In this document: positions 1-6,962 of the stretch, piece after piece
How the letters are laid out: every line of letters begins with the position of its first letter
How positions within the stretch are numbered: the first letter of the stretch is position 1
Assembly: GCA_019119645.1 (NCBI GenBank)
Contig: DWWR01000028.1
Coordinates: 46,160 to 110,159, forward strand
DNA length: 64,000 bases
Direction of reading: 5' to 3'
From: Anaerobutyricum faecale
GTDB taxonomy: Bacteria > Bacillota > Clostridia > Lachnospirales > Lachnospiraceae
Notes under the pieces: model-generated
Told to the model about the DNA's origin: nothing
The model's database searches: none
What the model saw: only the letters and a program-made list of their open reading frames with translations
Program-made: the position numbers and the translations under genes

Positions 1-692
1 GAAATGACCGGCGTCTCCGCCTCATAGATACTGTCGGCCACAATCCTTTCATTAAAGGCCCACAAATCTTCTATGGAACCGCCGCCCCGTCCGATGATGA
101 TCAGATCCACGCCGCTTTTATCAAAATAACGGATGCCCCGGGCAATGCTCTCTGCCGCGCCCTCTCCCTGTACTTTCGCCGGGAAAAGATACAGCTGCAC
201 GAAAGGATTCCTCCTGGCAGCGATGCTCTTGATATCCTCAATGGCCGCTCCGGTGAGAGCAGTCACGATACCGATGCTCTCCGGATACGGCGGCAGGGAC
301 TTCTTTTTCTCAAAATCAAAATATCCCAGCTGCAAAAGCTCCTGTTTTAACTTCTCATAACGGATATAGAGCTCACCGGCTCCCGACAATTCAATCTCTT
401 TGGCGTAAAGCTGATAGGCGCCGTCTCTCTCGAACACAGAGATATTCCCCTGCACAACGACCATCTGCCCGTTCTCCATCTGAAAATGCAGTCCTTTCGG
501 CCGGTCTGTGGCAAACATCACACAGCGGATGGTGCTGCGTTCATCTTTCAGGGTAAAATAAATATGCCCGGAAGAATGATATTTGCAGTTGGATATCTCC
601 CCTTTTAAAAAAATCTTTCTCAGGGCGTAATCACTGTCAAAAATCCGTCGGATATATGAATTTATCTGTGAAACGGTAAAAATCTGCTTCAT
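1..692 (-). CDS. xseA: Exodeoxyribonuclease VII large subunit, 3' part outside window
   Basis: Large subunit of exonuclease VII, which with XseB degrades single-stranded DNA in the cytoplasm. The visible 230 codons start at an ATG at 692 (MKQIFTVSQINSYIRRIF) and run off the left edge without a stop. Residues 1-100 are the OB-fold region typical of XseA (KGEISNCKYHSSGHIYFTLKD). The start of the catalytic domain follows, with GIVTALTGAAIEDI and the glycine-rich IIIGRGGGSIEDLWAFNE. It is the last visible gene of the Asp23-nusB-xseA cluster. A terminator-like hairpin stands just before it, so xseA may depend on read-through or on its own weak signal (AGGACAG precedes the ATG). Identity is secure; only the end is missing. 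Confidence 0.95.
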   Translation of the reverse strand, partial: MKQIFTVSQINSYIRRIFDSDYALRKIFLKGEISNCKYHSSGHIYFTLKDERSTIRCVMFATDRPKGLHFQMENGQMVVVQGNISVFERDGAYQLYAKEIELSGAGELYIRYEKLKQELLQLGYFDFEKKKSLPPYPESIGIVTALTGAAIEDIKSIAARRNPFVQLYLFPAKVQGEGAAESIARGIRYFDKSGVDLIIIGRGGGSIEDLWAFNERIVADSIYEAETPVI

Positions 693-704
693 GTTCTGTC
701 CTGT

Positions 705-752
705 ACAAAAACAGGCGGCGCAAAACTCCATATTCCGTTTTCACGCCGCCTG
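705..752 (-). terminator. Intrinsic terminator between nusB and xseA
   Basis: Arms CAGGCGGCG (712-720) and CGCCGCCTG (744-752) form a perfect 9-bp stem. Read on the minus strand, the stem is followed directly by TTTTTGT. It lies after the nusB stop and 13 bases before the xseA start, so it can end the nusB transcript or attenuate xseA. Confidence 0.8.
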
Positions 753-828
753 AATGCTTCTATCTTTGTCAATTCAAAGTACCACTACCGCAGGCCGCGC
801 CAGTCTGGTGTCCGGGCCGCGTCCCCGG

Positions 829-1230
829 CTATGCCAGCTTAGCCAGCACTCCGTTGATAAATCTTGGTGCATCTTCGCTGCAGTAAATCTTTGCCAGCTC
901 GAGCGCCTCGTTAATAGCCACTCCCTTCGGAATGTCGTCATCTTTTAACATCTCATATACCGCAAGCCGGAGGATTGCCAGCTCAGTCTTACCAAGCCGT
1001 TCCAGACGCCATCCGGTACATATCTTCATGATCGTCTGATCAATCTCTTCCTGAACATCAAGAATCGCATCCACCTTATTGCGGATATAGGAACTGTCCG
1101 CCTCGCTGATCTCCGGCTTCTCTTCCAAAAACATCTCCGTCTGTTCCTGCAGTTCTTCTCTGGTATTAAATTCTATGCGAAAAAGCAAGAGAAAAATGTT
1201 CTTTCTCAGCTCTCTTCTGCTCATTTTCAT
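829..1230 (-). CDS. nusB: Transcription antitermination factor NusB
   Basis: NusB binds boxA RNA with NusE (ribosomal protein S10) and supports processive transcription of rRNA operons. The product has 133 residues, the usual size. It opens MKMSRRELRKNIFLLLFR and ends in the conserved helix VAINEALELAKIYCSEDAPRFINGVL (described in part: NEALELAK and FINGVLAKLA). The ATG at 1230 was chosen because GGAGG sits seven bases upstream; a longer reading frame to 1278 has no ribosome binding site. It lies between an Asp23-family gene and xseA, a common Clostridia arrangement, and is followed by a strong terminator hairpin. Confidence 0.95.
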   Translation of the reverse strand: MKMSRRELRKNIFLLLFRIEFNTREELQEQTEMFLEEKPEISEADSSYIRNKVDAILDVQEEIDQTIMKICTGWRLERLGKTELAILRLAVYEMLKDDDIPKGVAINEALELAKIYCSEDAPRFINGVLAKLA

Positions 1231-1297
1231 GTAGGAACCTCCATCTATCTTCTTGTGTATCTGATCTCTTACTGCCAAACCGGCAGAACAGTAATAC

Positions 1298-1324
1298 GGC
1301 CGCCTGTCTTATTCCGGGGCGGCC
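1298..1324 (-). other. Intergenic GC-rich hairpin
   Basis: GGCCGCC (1298-1304) and GGCGGCC (1318-1324) form a 7-bp stem between the Asp23-family gene and nusB. No T-run follows on the minus strand, so it is more likely an RNA-processing or stability element than a terminator. Its role is not shown by the sequence. Confidence 0.4.
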
Positions 1325-1332
1325 TGCTGCGC

Positions 1333-1713
1333 TTATTCGTCTTCCGTCTGAATACCGGCAATGCGGATATTCACTTCGCCTACGGTAAGACCGGTCATGG
1401 TCTCAATGGCACCTTTCACCTTTTCCTGCACTTCTCTGGACGTCTTCGGAATGCTGACGCCATATTTGAGAATCAGGTTAAGCACCACATCCACCTTCTC
1501 GCCGTCAATGCTCACCTTCACGCCCTTGGAAAGATTCTTCATGCCAAGCTTGCTGACAATCTCATTGGTAATATTGCCGGACATCTTCTGCACGCCCTCC
1601 ACTTCTGTGGCTGCCAGCCCCGCAATCACCGCAATGACCTCGTCGGCAATCTGCACCTGTCCCACATCCTCTATCTCATAAACGGAATGACTCACTTTAT
1701 TCTCTTTGTCCAT
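1333..1713 (-). CDS. Asp23/Gls24 family envelope stress protein (YloU-like)
   Basis: Small Asp23/Gls24 (former DUF322) protein of 126 residues. Family members associate with the membrane or envelope stress; the YloU-type members next to nusB have no settled biochemical role. The core motif IADEVIAVIAGLAATEVEGV occupies about residues 22-41, and a second conserved stretch VVLNLILKYGVSIP follows. The ATG at 1713 has AAGGAGG upstream with normal spacing; 12 extra codons to 1749 lack this signal. It is upstream of nusB in the same direction with about 100 bases between, holding a hairpin. Family assignment is firm, function is not. Confidence 0.9.
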   Translation of the reverse strand: MDKENKVSHSVYEIEDVGQVQIADEVIAVIAGLAATEVEGVQKMSGNITNEIVSKLGMKNLSKGVKVSIDGEKVDVVLNLILKYGVSIPKTSREVQEKVKGAIETMTGLTVGEVNIRIAGIQTEDE

Positions 1714-1878
1714 GGGAAACCTCCTTCTGCCATACCTGTCTTTATGCATCTGCCTCTGTTCCTGCTGTCAATTCTTCCTATAGTATAAACAAATGACATA
1801 AATTTATTTCCTATATTATAACAGACATCCCATCTTTTGCAACTTCTTTTTCCTCTGGAGAAACGGGATGACTTACCT

Positions 1879-2424
1879 TTACATATATCCCAGTTCTTTC
1901 AACTGCATCTTCAGCTGCTCCCTGGCCCGTTTTGCAATCTGTCTGACATTTTCCGGTTTTAAATGTAAGGTTTCCGCGATATCTCTGCCTTTCATTTTAT
2001 TATAATACTGCAGGAGAACCACCTGCTTATAGGGATACTCCATCTGCTCGATCAGATTTTTGACCACCTCGGTCATCTCTTTGCCAATGAACTCCGCCTC
2101 GATATTCTCTTCCGAAACATTCCAGGTATTTTCTCCCTCCATGTTGTGGAGCATGGTTTTCTTCTGCCTGCGAAGCACGTCAATACAGCGATGGCGCAGA
2201 ATCGTGACAAGATAATTCCAGTTCTTCATGGGTTCCCGATCCATGACCTTGTCCATATTATCGATCAACGTCAAAAAAGTCTCATGAACCACGTCCTCGG
2301 AAGCAGCGTGGTCTTTCATCATTTCAAAAGCCACTCTGTAAAGAGGTTGTGAATACATTTCATATAATGTGACAAATTTGTCTTTCTCCTGCTGTGTATT
2401 TAATAATTGTAAATAATTTATCAT
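1879..2424 (-). CDS. ECF-type sigma-70 family RNA polymerase sigma factor
   Basis: Sigma factor of 181 residues with the two-domain layout of extracytoplasmic-function sigmas. Region 2 (about 15-90) includes the core-binding helix with AASEDVVHETFLTLI and the -10 recognition stretch NWNYLVTILRHRCIDVL. Region 4 (about 120-175) has YKQVVLLQYYNKMKGRDIAE followed by a helix-turn-helix LKPENVRQIAKRAREQL. Sigma regions 1 and 3 are absent. The gene follows the LRR genes on the same strand but has its own promoter at 2457-2486, which matches that of the DUF4367 gene at 6188-6219. This suggests that it transcribes both itself and the DUF4367/LRR set (inference). The likely anti-sigma is the DUF4367 protein, unusually separated from it by two genes. 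Confidence 0.9.
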   Translation of the reverse strand: MINYLQLLNTQQEKDKFVTLYEMYSQPLYRVAFEMMKDHAASEDVVHETFLTLIDNMDKVMDREPMKNWNYLVTILRHRCIDVLRRQKKTMLHNMEGENTWNVSEENIEAEFIGKEMTEVVKNLIEQMEYPYKQVVLLQYYNKMKGRDIAETLHLKPENVRQIAKRAREQLKMQLKELGYM

Positions 2425-2456
2425 AAGAGCTCCTTCATATATCTTCCCTCATAATA

Positions 2457-2486
2457 TATAAACGACCGAAGAAACCATTTGTGACA
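2457..2486 (-). promoter_or_regulatory. Predicted ECF sigma promoter of the sigma gene
   Basis: On the minus strand TGTCACA (2480-2486) is followed after 15 bases by CGTTTATA (2457-2464). A T-run lies upstream. The same -35, spacer length and -10 recur in front of the DUF4367 gene (6190-6219). No vegetative TTGACA/TATAAT pair is visible here. Autoregulation is inferred. Confidence 0.6.
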
Positions 2487-2557
2487 AAAAAATCCAAAAA
2501 AAATTTAGAAAAATTGAGAATCAAACTTCCCGGCAAAATCATTTTCAGCTGAAAAGG

Positions 2558-2581
2558 GCGGGCACGCCGCCGCATGCCCGC
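2558..2581 (-). terminator. Hairpin after first LRR gene
   Basis: GCGGGCA (2558-2564) pairs with TGCCCGC (2575-2581). On the minus strand it is followed by CCTTTTC, a weak T-tract. A perfect palindrome TTTTCAGCTGAAAA lies next to it at 2542-2555. It separates the LRR genes from the sigma promoter. Confidence 0.5.
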
Positions 2582-2648
2582 AATGTTACTTATCTATTTC
2601 CTTTTACTCGATTCATCAAACTATTCCCGCCATAATGAGAGCGAATGA

Positions 2649-3794
2649 TTATTTTGCGTAGGTCACCGTGACATCCGGGTCGCATTGAAGAGCAGATGGC
2701 TTACGGATTTTCGTGTTGGAGAGATTCAACTTCGTTAAATCGGTATTTTTACAACGAAGCTTCCGCAAATTTACATTATTTTTCACATTTAACTTTTTCA
2801 GTTTGGTATTATTCACATGGAGGCTCTTTAATTTTCTGCAGCCCTTCACGTTTAACTTCTCAAGTTTCGGATTGCTGTGACAGTCTACTTTTGTGAGATT
2901 TGTATTCTTACTTAAATCCAAAGAAACCAGCTCTGTTCGGTAGCACCACAGGAATGTCAGTTTCTTATTTTTGCTTAAATCCAGGGAAGAAGTGTTAGTC
3001 CCCCAGCCAAGCCGAAGTTCTTTTAACTGTGTATTTGTCTTTAAATCCAGTGATTTCAACGAGCGGCCGGAAACTTTTAATTTTTCCAGATTTTTAGCGC
3101 CCTTTAATTTTAATTTGGATAAACGATCACCGCTGACAGAAACCGTTTCCAGGTTGGTACAGTTCTTCAGATTGAGTGTCTGTAAGACTTCTCTGTCATC
3201 AATAACAGAAACATCTGCCAGTTTTTTATAACCAGACAAATTCAATTTTTTTACATTGGTCCAATTCAATAAGAGACTGCGTAAATTTGTGCATCCTTTC
3301 AGGTTAAGGGTGTCTATACAATCTTCACGCCGGCCTTCGATCGCTACATCTTTTAAATTGGTGCAATCCTGCAGGTTTACCGTTTTCAGATACGGATTCC
3401 GGCTATCTATAGTTACTTTGCTTAACTTTTTGAATCCGCTGAGGTCTATCTCGGAAGCGGTATCAGTCTCGTAGATATTTACGTCATCATAATCAGTAGT
3501 AGCGTAATCTGCCCGGTAATAAAATTCTTTCATGTCTGTAAAATATTCGATTCCCTTAAAAGAATCGATATTATACTGAGAGAAAAAATTTATTTGGGTT
3601 ACTTTGGAAGCTTCCTTTTTGGAAAGATATCCGTCTTTGTTGGTATCTGCTTTCTCCGCGTATTCTTTTACCGCTCTCGCAAAATTGGTATCATTGATAG
3701 CTACTTTGGACGCTGCCTCGGCGGAAATCCCTGCGCCCAGCAGAAATGTACCGGCCAGTGCCGTGACAATGAATGTTTTTAAATGTTTTCTCAT
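2649..3794 (-). CDS. Secreted EF-hand / leucine-rich-repeat protein, copy 1
   Basis: Predicted exported protein of 381 residues. Residues 1-28 form a signal peptide (MRKHLKTF, hydrophobic core, cleavage near AEAA). A calcium-binding EF-hand or dockerin-like loop follows at 50-61 (DTNKDGYLSKKE with D50, N52, D54, S58 and E61). The rest is a run of about 20-residue leucine-rich repeats of the form LNLKGCTNLRSL. The end CDPDVTVTYAK is shared with the paralog at 3975-5195. No LPXTG, transmembrane or wall-binding domain is visible. The ATG at 3794 has AAGGAGG upstream; the longer frame to 3845 starts inside the leader. The two LRR genes probably arose by tandem duplication. Role unknown; a protein-binding surface factor controlled by the neighbouring sigma is inferred. 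Confidence 0.85.
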   Translation of the reverse strand: MRKHLKTFIVTALAGTFLLGAGISAEAASKVAINDTNFARAVKEYAEKADTNKDGYLSKKEASKVTQINFFSQYNIDSFKGIEYFTDMKEFYYRADYATTDYDDVNIYETDTASEIDLSGFKKLSKVTIDSRNPYLKTVNLQDCTNLKDVAIEGRREDCIDTLNLKGCTNLRSLLLNWTNVKKLNLSGYKKLADVSVIDDREVLQTLNLKNCTNLETVSVSGDRLSKLKLKGAKNLEKLKVSGRSLKSLDLKTNTQLKELRLGWGTNTSSLDLSKNKKLTFLWCYRTELVSLDLSKNTNLTKVDCHSNPKLEKLNVKGCRKLKSLHVNNTKLKKLNVKNNVNLRKLRCKNTDLTKLNLSNTKIRKPSALQCDPDVTVTYAK

Positions 3795-3889
3795 AGTGTT
3801 TCCTCCTTGTTGTGTAAGTATATAGATAGCTATTTTCTCTGGCAAGTTTTTTTAAAAATCATAATTAATCATGACATCACCTCATTCAT

Positions 3890-3931
3890 TACAAACTTGA
3901 CACCATTGTGTCATATGATATCAAGTTTGTA
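3890..3931. repeat. Intergenic inverted repeat with nested hairpin
   Basis: TACAAACTTGA (3890-3900) is repeated inverted as TCAAGTTTGTA (3921-3931). Inside, TGACAC (3898-3903) pairs with GTGTCA (3908-3913). No T-run follows on either strand, so it is not a classic terminator. It lies between the two LRR genes and could be an operator or RNA element. Confidence 0.55.
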
Positions 3932-3974
3932 CATATTTTAATTGAGGATTCTGTTTTATAATAAAAAAGGGCAT

Positions 3975-5195
3975 TTATTCCGCGTAGGTAACTGTCACAT
4001 CCGGATCGCATTTTAATGCCGATGGTTTACTGATGCGAGTATTGGAGAGGTCCAATTTCTGGATATTTGTATCCCTGCATTTCAACATCTCTAATTTGTG
4101 ATTCTTCCTCAGATTTAATTTTTTTAATCCGGTATTATCACAGTGAAGGTATCGTAAATTGACATTTTTCTTTACATTCAGTTTTGTCAGACTAGTGAGA
4201 TAGCAACTAAGTGTTTCTAATTTAGGACAGTTGCTCACATCTATTTCTTCCAATTTTTCGTTAGCATGACAATCCAGTTTCCTTAAATTTTTATTCCTTA
4301 CTTTTAATGAAGTAATGTTTGAATCATATAATCTTAATTTTTTCAGATTCAAATTGTTTTCTAAATCCAAATCAGAAACATAGATTCCGTAGCCAAGATG
4401 TAACTCTTTTAGTCCTGTATTTGTATTGAAATCCAGAGAGTCAAACGAACATGCTCCTGCCAAACTAAAATATTCCAGTTTTTTTGCTCCTTTTAATTTT
4501 AAATGACGGAGACTGCTGCTAATTATATCAACTGTACGCAGGTTGGTGCAGCCTTTGACATTTAATGTTTTTAGTTTATCGTTGTCATCATCTATGGATA
4601 ATTCTGTAAGCTTATTAAGATTAGAAAGGTTCAGTTTTTTTACATCAGTCATATATAAAGTAAGCGTACGCAGATTTTTGCAGCCTTTCAGATTCAGATC
4701 ATCCACACATCCCTTGATATTCCCATGAATATCCACTTCCTCCAGATTCGGACAATTCTTCAGATTGACTTTTCTCAGATAAGCATTTCTGCTGTCAATA
4801 TTGACCTTCTTCAATTTCTTGAATCCACTGAGATTTATTTTCGGTGCTGTAGAAGTTTCATGGATGACGATATCATCATAATCTGTATCAGAAGAATCAG
4901 CCCGGTAGTAAAAATCCTCGATTTCTGTGAAATATTTGATACCTTTAAAGGAATCAATATTACGGCCAGCGTTGAAAAAACGAACTTCTATTATCTTTTC
5001 CGCTTCTTTTTTTGAAAGATATCCGTTCTTGTTAGTATCTGCTTTTTTAGCATACTTCTTTACTGCCCAGGCAAAATTAGTATCATTGATGGCTACACCA
5101 GATGGCTTTGATACTGCCTCGGCGGAAATCCCTGCGCCCAGCAGAAATGTACAGGCCAGCACTGTGAAAATGATTGTTTTAAAAGGTTTTCTCAT
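3975..5195 (-). CDS. Secreted EF-hand / leucine-rich-repeat protein, copy 2
   Basis: Paralog of the preceding LRR protein, 406 residues. It has the same signal peptide type (MRKPFKTIIFTVLACTFLLG, cleavage near AEA), the same loop DTNKNGYLSKKE and the same LRR register (for example LNLKGCKNLRTL), ending CDPDVTVTYAE. The loop has N in place of the third D of copy 1, so calcium affinity may differ. The leader bases before both genes, including CTCCTCC/TTGTTGTGTAA, are nearly identical, so the duplication included the upstream DNA. It lies downstream of the DUF4367 gene with 93 bases between and no strong terminator, consistent with co-transcription. Function unknown. Confidence 0.85.
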   Translation of the reverse strand: MRKPFKTIIFTVLACTFLLGAGISAEAVSKPSGVAINDTNFAWAVKKYAKKADTNKNGYLSKKEAEKIIEVRFFNAGRNIDSFKGIKYFTEIEDFYYRADSSDTDYDDIVIHETSTAPKINLSGFKKLKKVNIDSRNAYLRKVNLKNCPNLEEVDIHGNIKGCVDDLNLKGCKNLRTLTLYMTDVKKLNLSNLNKLTELSIDDDNDKLKTLNVKGCTNLRTVDIISSSLRHLKLKGAKKLEYFSLAGACSFDSLDFNTNTGLKELHLGYGIYVSDLDLENNLNLKKLRLYDSNITSLKVRNKNLRKLDCHANEKLEEIDVSNCPKLETLSCYLTSLTKLNVKKNVNLRYLHCDNTGLKKLNLRKNHKLEMLKCRDTNIQKLDLSNTRISKPSALKCDPDVTVTYAE

Positions 5196-5288
5196 AGTGT
5201 CTCCTCCCTGTTGTGTAAATAGTATTTGTTTCTTTGTGTGCCGATTTTTTGAACGGCATAAATGTGCCGGGTTCCCTGCACCGGTAAT

Positions 5289-6086
5289 TTAGTATTGCTC
5301 CAATATCCCGGACATATCTATATAATCCAATATCACCTCCTCCGGCCGGTCCGACATAAACTCAAACAAATAGCCATCCTTCTCGTAAAAAATCGTGTTG
5401 TTTCTGCCGTCTGATATGGAATAAGCTTCTAAGCCGTTGTCTAATTCAATAATTCGTTGGTATCCTTCTTGTTCATCATAAGAAATGTGTCCCCGATAAT
5501 ATTCAACATAATGTTGAGAATAATAAATATAGCTTCCTTCGTTATTTTCATAATTAACAATATAACTCTTGAATTTTTCATTCTCATTCTCATACACCAC
5601 CCGATACCCTTCGGGCACTTCCTTCCATTTATAGGCGTGGAATTCTCCGCTGCCTGTACCCTCGCCTTCCTGTTCGGTGGTGCTCTCTGGGGCCGCTTCG
5701 ATGGTCACGTTATCAGAGAAAAACTGAAGACTCAGACGGCGCAGTCCATTTCTGATATCATCGCTGGCCAGGGCAACGGCAGACATCCCCACCATGAGCA
5801 GCGCGGCGACGGCAATGTATCTGCGATACGACCACAAAGAAGAACGGCCTGTCCATCTTTGATCCAGCTGTTCCAGGAAGGACTTGTCTTCTTGGAAAGC
5901 GTCGCTCTCGTTATGTACAGTAAATGCGTCGGCCGATGCAAAGAGCCGGTTCATTTTTATCTGATATTCCGGGCGGAAGGTATGCGGGAATTCTAATGCT
6001 TTTTCATTTTGTCGCTGAAAATCTTCTTCCACTACCCTGCGGGCGGCTTCTTCCAGAATGGCATCATTTAATCTTCTTTTCTTCAT
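5289..6086 (-). CDS. DUF4367 membrane protein, probable anti-sigma factor
   Basis: Protein of 265 residues with a charged cytoplasmic N-terminal half (1-88), one transmembrane segment at about 90-107 (YIAVAALLMVGMSAVALA) and an extracytoplasmic C-terminal domain. The end of that domain (FYEKDGYLFEFMSD and DYIDMSGILEQY) resembles DUF4367. In Firmicutes such proteins often pair with ECF sigmas as membrane anti-sigmas. Here the sigma lies 2.9 kb away beyond two LRR genes, but both have the same promoter type, which supports the pairing. N-terminal motif assignment to a classical zinc anti-sigma domain is not possible. The anti-sigma role is inference. Confidence 0.7.
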   Translation of the reverse strand: MKKRRLNDAILEEAARRVVEEDFQRQNEKALEFPHTFRPEYQIKMNRLFASADAFTVHNESDAFQEDKSFLEQLDQRWTGRSSLWSYRRYIAVAALLMVGMSAVALASDDIRNGLRRLSLQFFSDNVTIEAAPESTTEQEGEGTGSGEFHAYKWKEVPEGYRVVYENENEKFKSYIVNYENNEGSYIYYSQHYVEYYRGHISYDEQEGYQRIIELDNGLEAYSISDGRNNTIFYEKDGYLFEFMSDRPEEVILDYIDMSGILEQY

Positions 6087-6189
6087 TGTTCCGGTATACC
6101 TCCCTTCTGTTGTATCTTTTTCGCTATGTCTCTGACAAATGCGAATTGCCTGTCACAGAAATGATGTGCCATTTTTTATCCTTTATATA

Positions 6190-6219
6190 TATAAACGGTT
6201 GAGAGTGCATTTTGTGACA
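6190..6219 (-). promoter_or_regulatory. Predicted ECF sigma promoter of the DUF4367/LRR genes
   Basis: On the minus strand TGTCACA (6213-6219), a 15-base spacer and CGTTTATA (6190-6197) copy the arrangement at 2457-2486, again with a T-run upstream. The start codon lies about 100 bases downstream. The stretch 6087-6455 otherwise holds no gene; it contains this promoter and one of the flanking repeats of the relB locus. Confidence 0.6.
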
Positions 6220-6305
6220 AAAAAAAATTGAAAAAATATTTTTTTAATTTCATGATATATTTATACGTTACTTCTATATAAAATGCCCTCTCTTCGGCAA
6301 CAGAC

Positions 6306-6355
6306 AAATGGAGCCGTTGCTCCATAGATACCATCCATGAAACAACAGCTCCACA
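6306..6355. repeat. Imperfect direct repeat flanking relB, left copy
   Basis: About 50 bases beginning AAATGGAGCC and containing the small hairpin GGAGC-CGTT-GCTCC (6310-6323). A related copy in the same orientation is at 6829-6882. By eye about 70% of the bases match. It could be a relic of the event that brought in the antitoxin gene. Confidence 0.5.
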
Positions 6356-6455
6356 TATCATAATGTTCTTACAAAAAGCAGTATATCTTTCATTCGTTTT
6401 CTTTTATAATCTTCAAAAATTCCTCTTCGTAATGCCCTCTCCCACAAAAGCCGCA

Positions 6456-6722
6456 TTATTCCTCCTCAATCAAATCATGTTCAACAAGCTTTGCTGTCCC
6501 TGCATTAATTTCAGCAGCTATTTTTTCCAGGTGCTTCATATTGCTTTCAGAATAAAACGGATCGGCGGATACTTCAAAAGGAATCCGTCTTTCTCTGCCG
6601 ACTTTTTTTGCAAAGATCGTGAAGGCGGCTGTCATGGATAACCCCATATCGGCACACGCCTGTTCCATTTTCTGTTTTACATCTGCATCTAATCGAAAAT
6701 TTACGTTTACTGTCTGTGCCAT
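6456..6722 (-). CDS. RelB/DinJ family antitoxin, no partner toxin
   Basis: Antitoxin of 88 residues of the RelB/DinJ ribbon-helix-helix family. It has the N-terminal beta strand and helices NVNFRLDADVKQKMEQACAD and MGLSMTAAFTIFAKKVGRER, then IPFEVSADPFYSESNMKHLE, which usually contacts a RelE/YafQ toxin. No toxin gene follows: 100 bases downstream hold only an in-frame tail of about 21 codons after the TAA (ending near 6390). The promoter at 6768-6811 with a large palindrome looks intact, so the gene may be an autoregulated solitary antitoxin or the survivor of a lost pair. Confidence 0.85.
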   Translation of the reverse strand: MAQTVNVNFRLDADVKQKMEQACADMGLSMTAAFTIFAKKVGRERRIPFEVSADPFYSESNMKHLEKIAAEINAGTAKLVEHDLIEEE

Positions 6723-6767
6723 CTCTATTCCCCTTTCTTTTTTCCTTCTTCAAATTTGATTATTTAG

Positions 6768-6811
6768 ATTATAGCAATTTGTAATGAAAAATACAAGTAT
6801 TTTTCATTACA
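6768..6811 (-). promoter_or_regulatory. relB promoter overlapped by a 15-bp-arm palindrome
   Basis: Minus-strand TTGTAT (6791-6796) and TATAAT (6768-6773) are 17 bases apart. A perfect inverted repeat of 15 bases per arm around AA spans 6780-6811 and covers the -35 box. That is the expected layout for autorepression by a RelB-type protein. Confidence 0.65.
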
Positions 6812-6828
6812 TTTATTTTGGCATAAAT

Positions 6829-6882
6829 AAATGGAGCCCCTGCTCCACAGATGACACCTCATCTATAAAACATAAGCCCCAT
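6829..6882. repeat. Imperfect direct repeat flanking relB, right copy
   Basis: Begins AAATGGAGCC and has the hairpin GGAGC-CCCT-GCTCC (6833-6846), like the copy at 6306-6355. The pair brackets relB and its promoter. Confidence 0.5.
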
Positions 6883-6888
6883 TTTTTA

Positions 6889-6954
6889 CAGGAAACGTTA
6901 TAATAATTGGGATTATGACGTTTCCTGCGCCTATTTTTGCTGCGCAAAGCGCAG
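6889..6954. terminator. Two hairpins after spoIIIAH
   Basis: CTGCGC/GCGCAG around TTT (6940-6954) comes first after the spoIIIAH stop, followed by CAAAAATAGG. A 10-bp stem CAGGAAACGT (6889-6898) / ACGTTTCCTG (6918-6927) follows. Neither has a long T-run on the minus strand, so termination is probable but not textbook. Confidence 0.5.
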
Positions 6955-6962
6955 GTTTTCTG

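Noticed and set aside
1255..1788. 177-codon plus-strand frame over the Asp23-like gene
   Set aside because: Shadow of the minus-strand gene and its leader; no start signal.
6176..6361. Possible toxin partner for RelB
   Set aside because: The 61-codon frame has no RelE/YafQ features and covers the ECF promoter and the flanking repeat.
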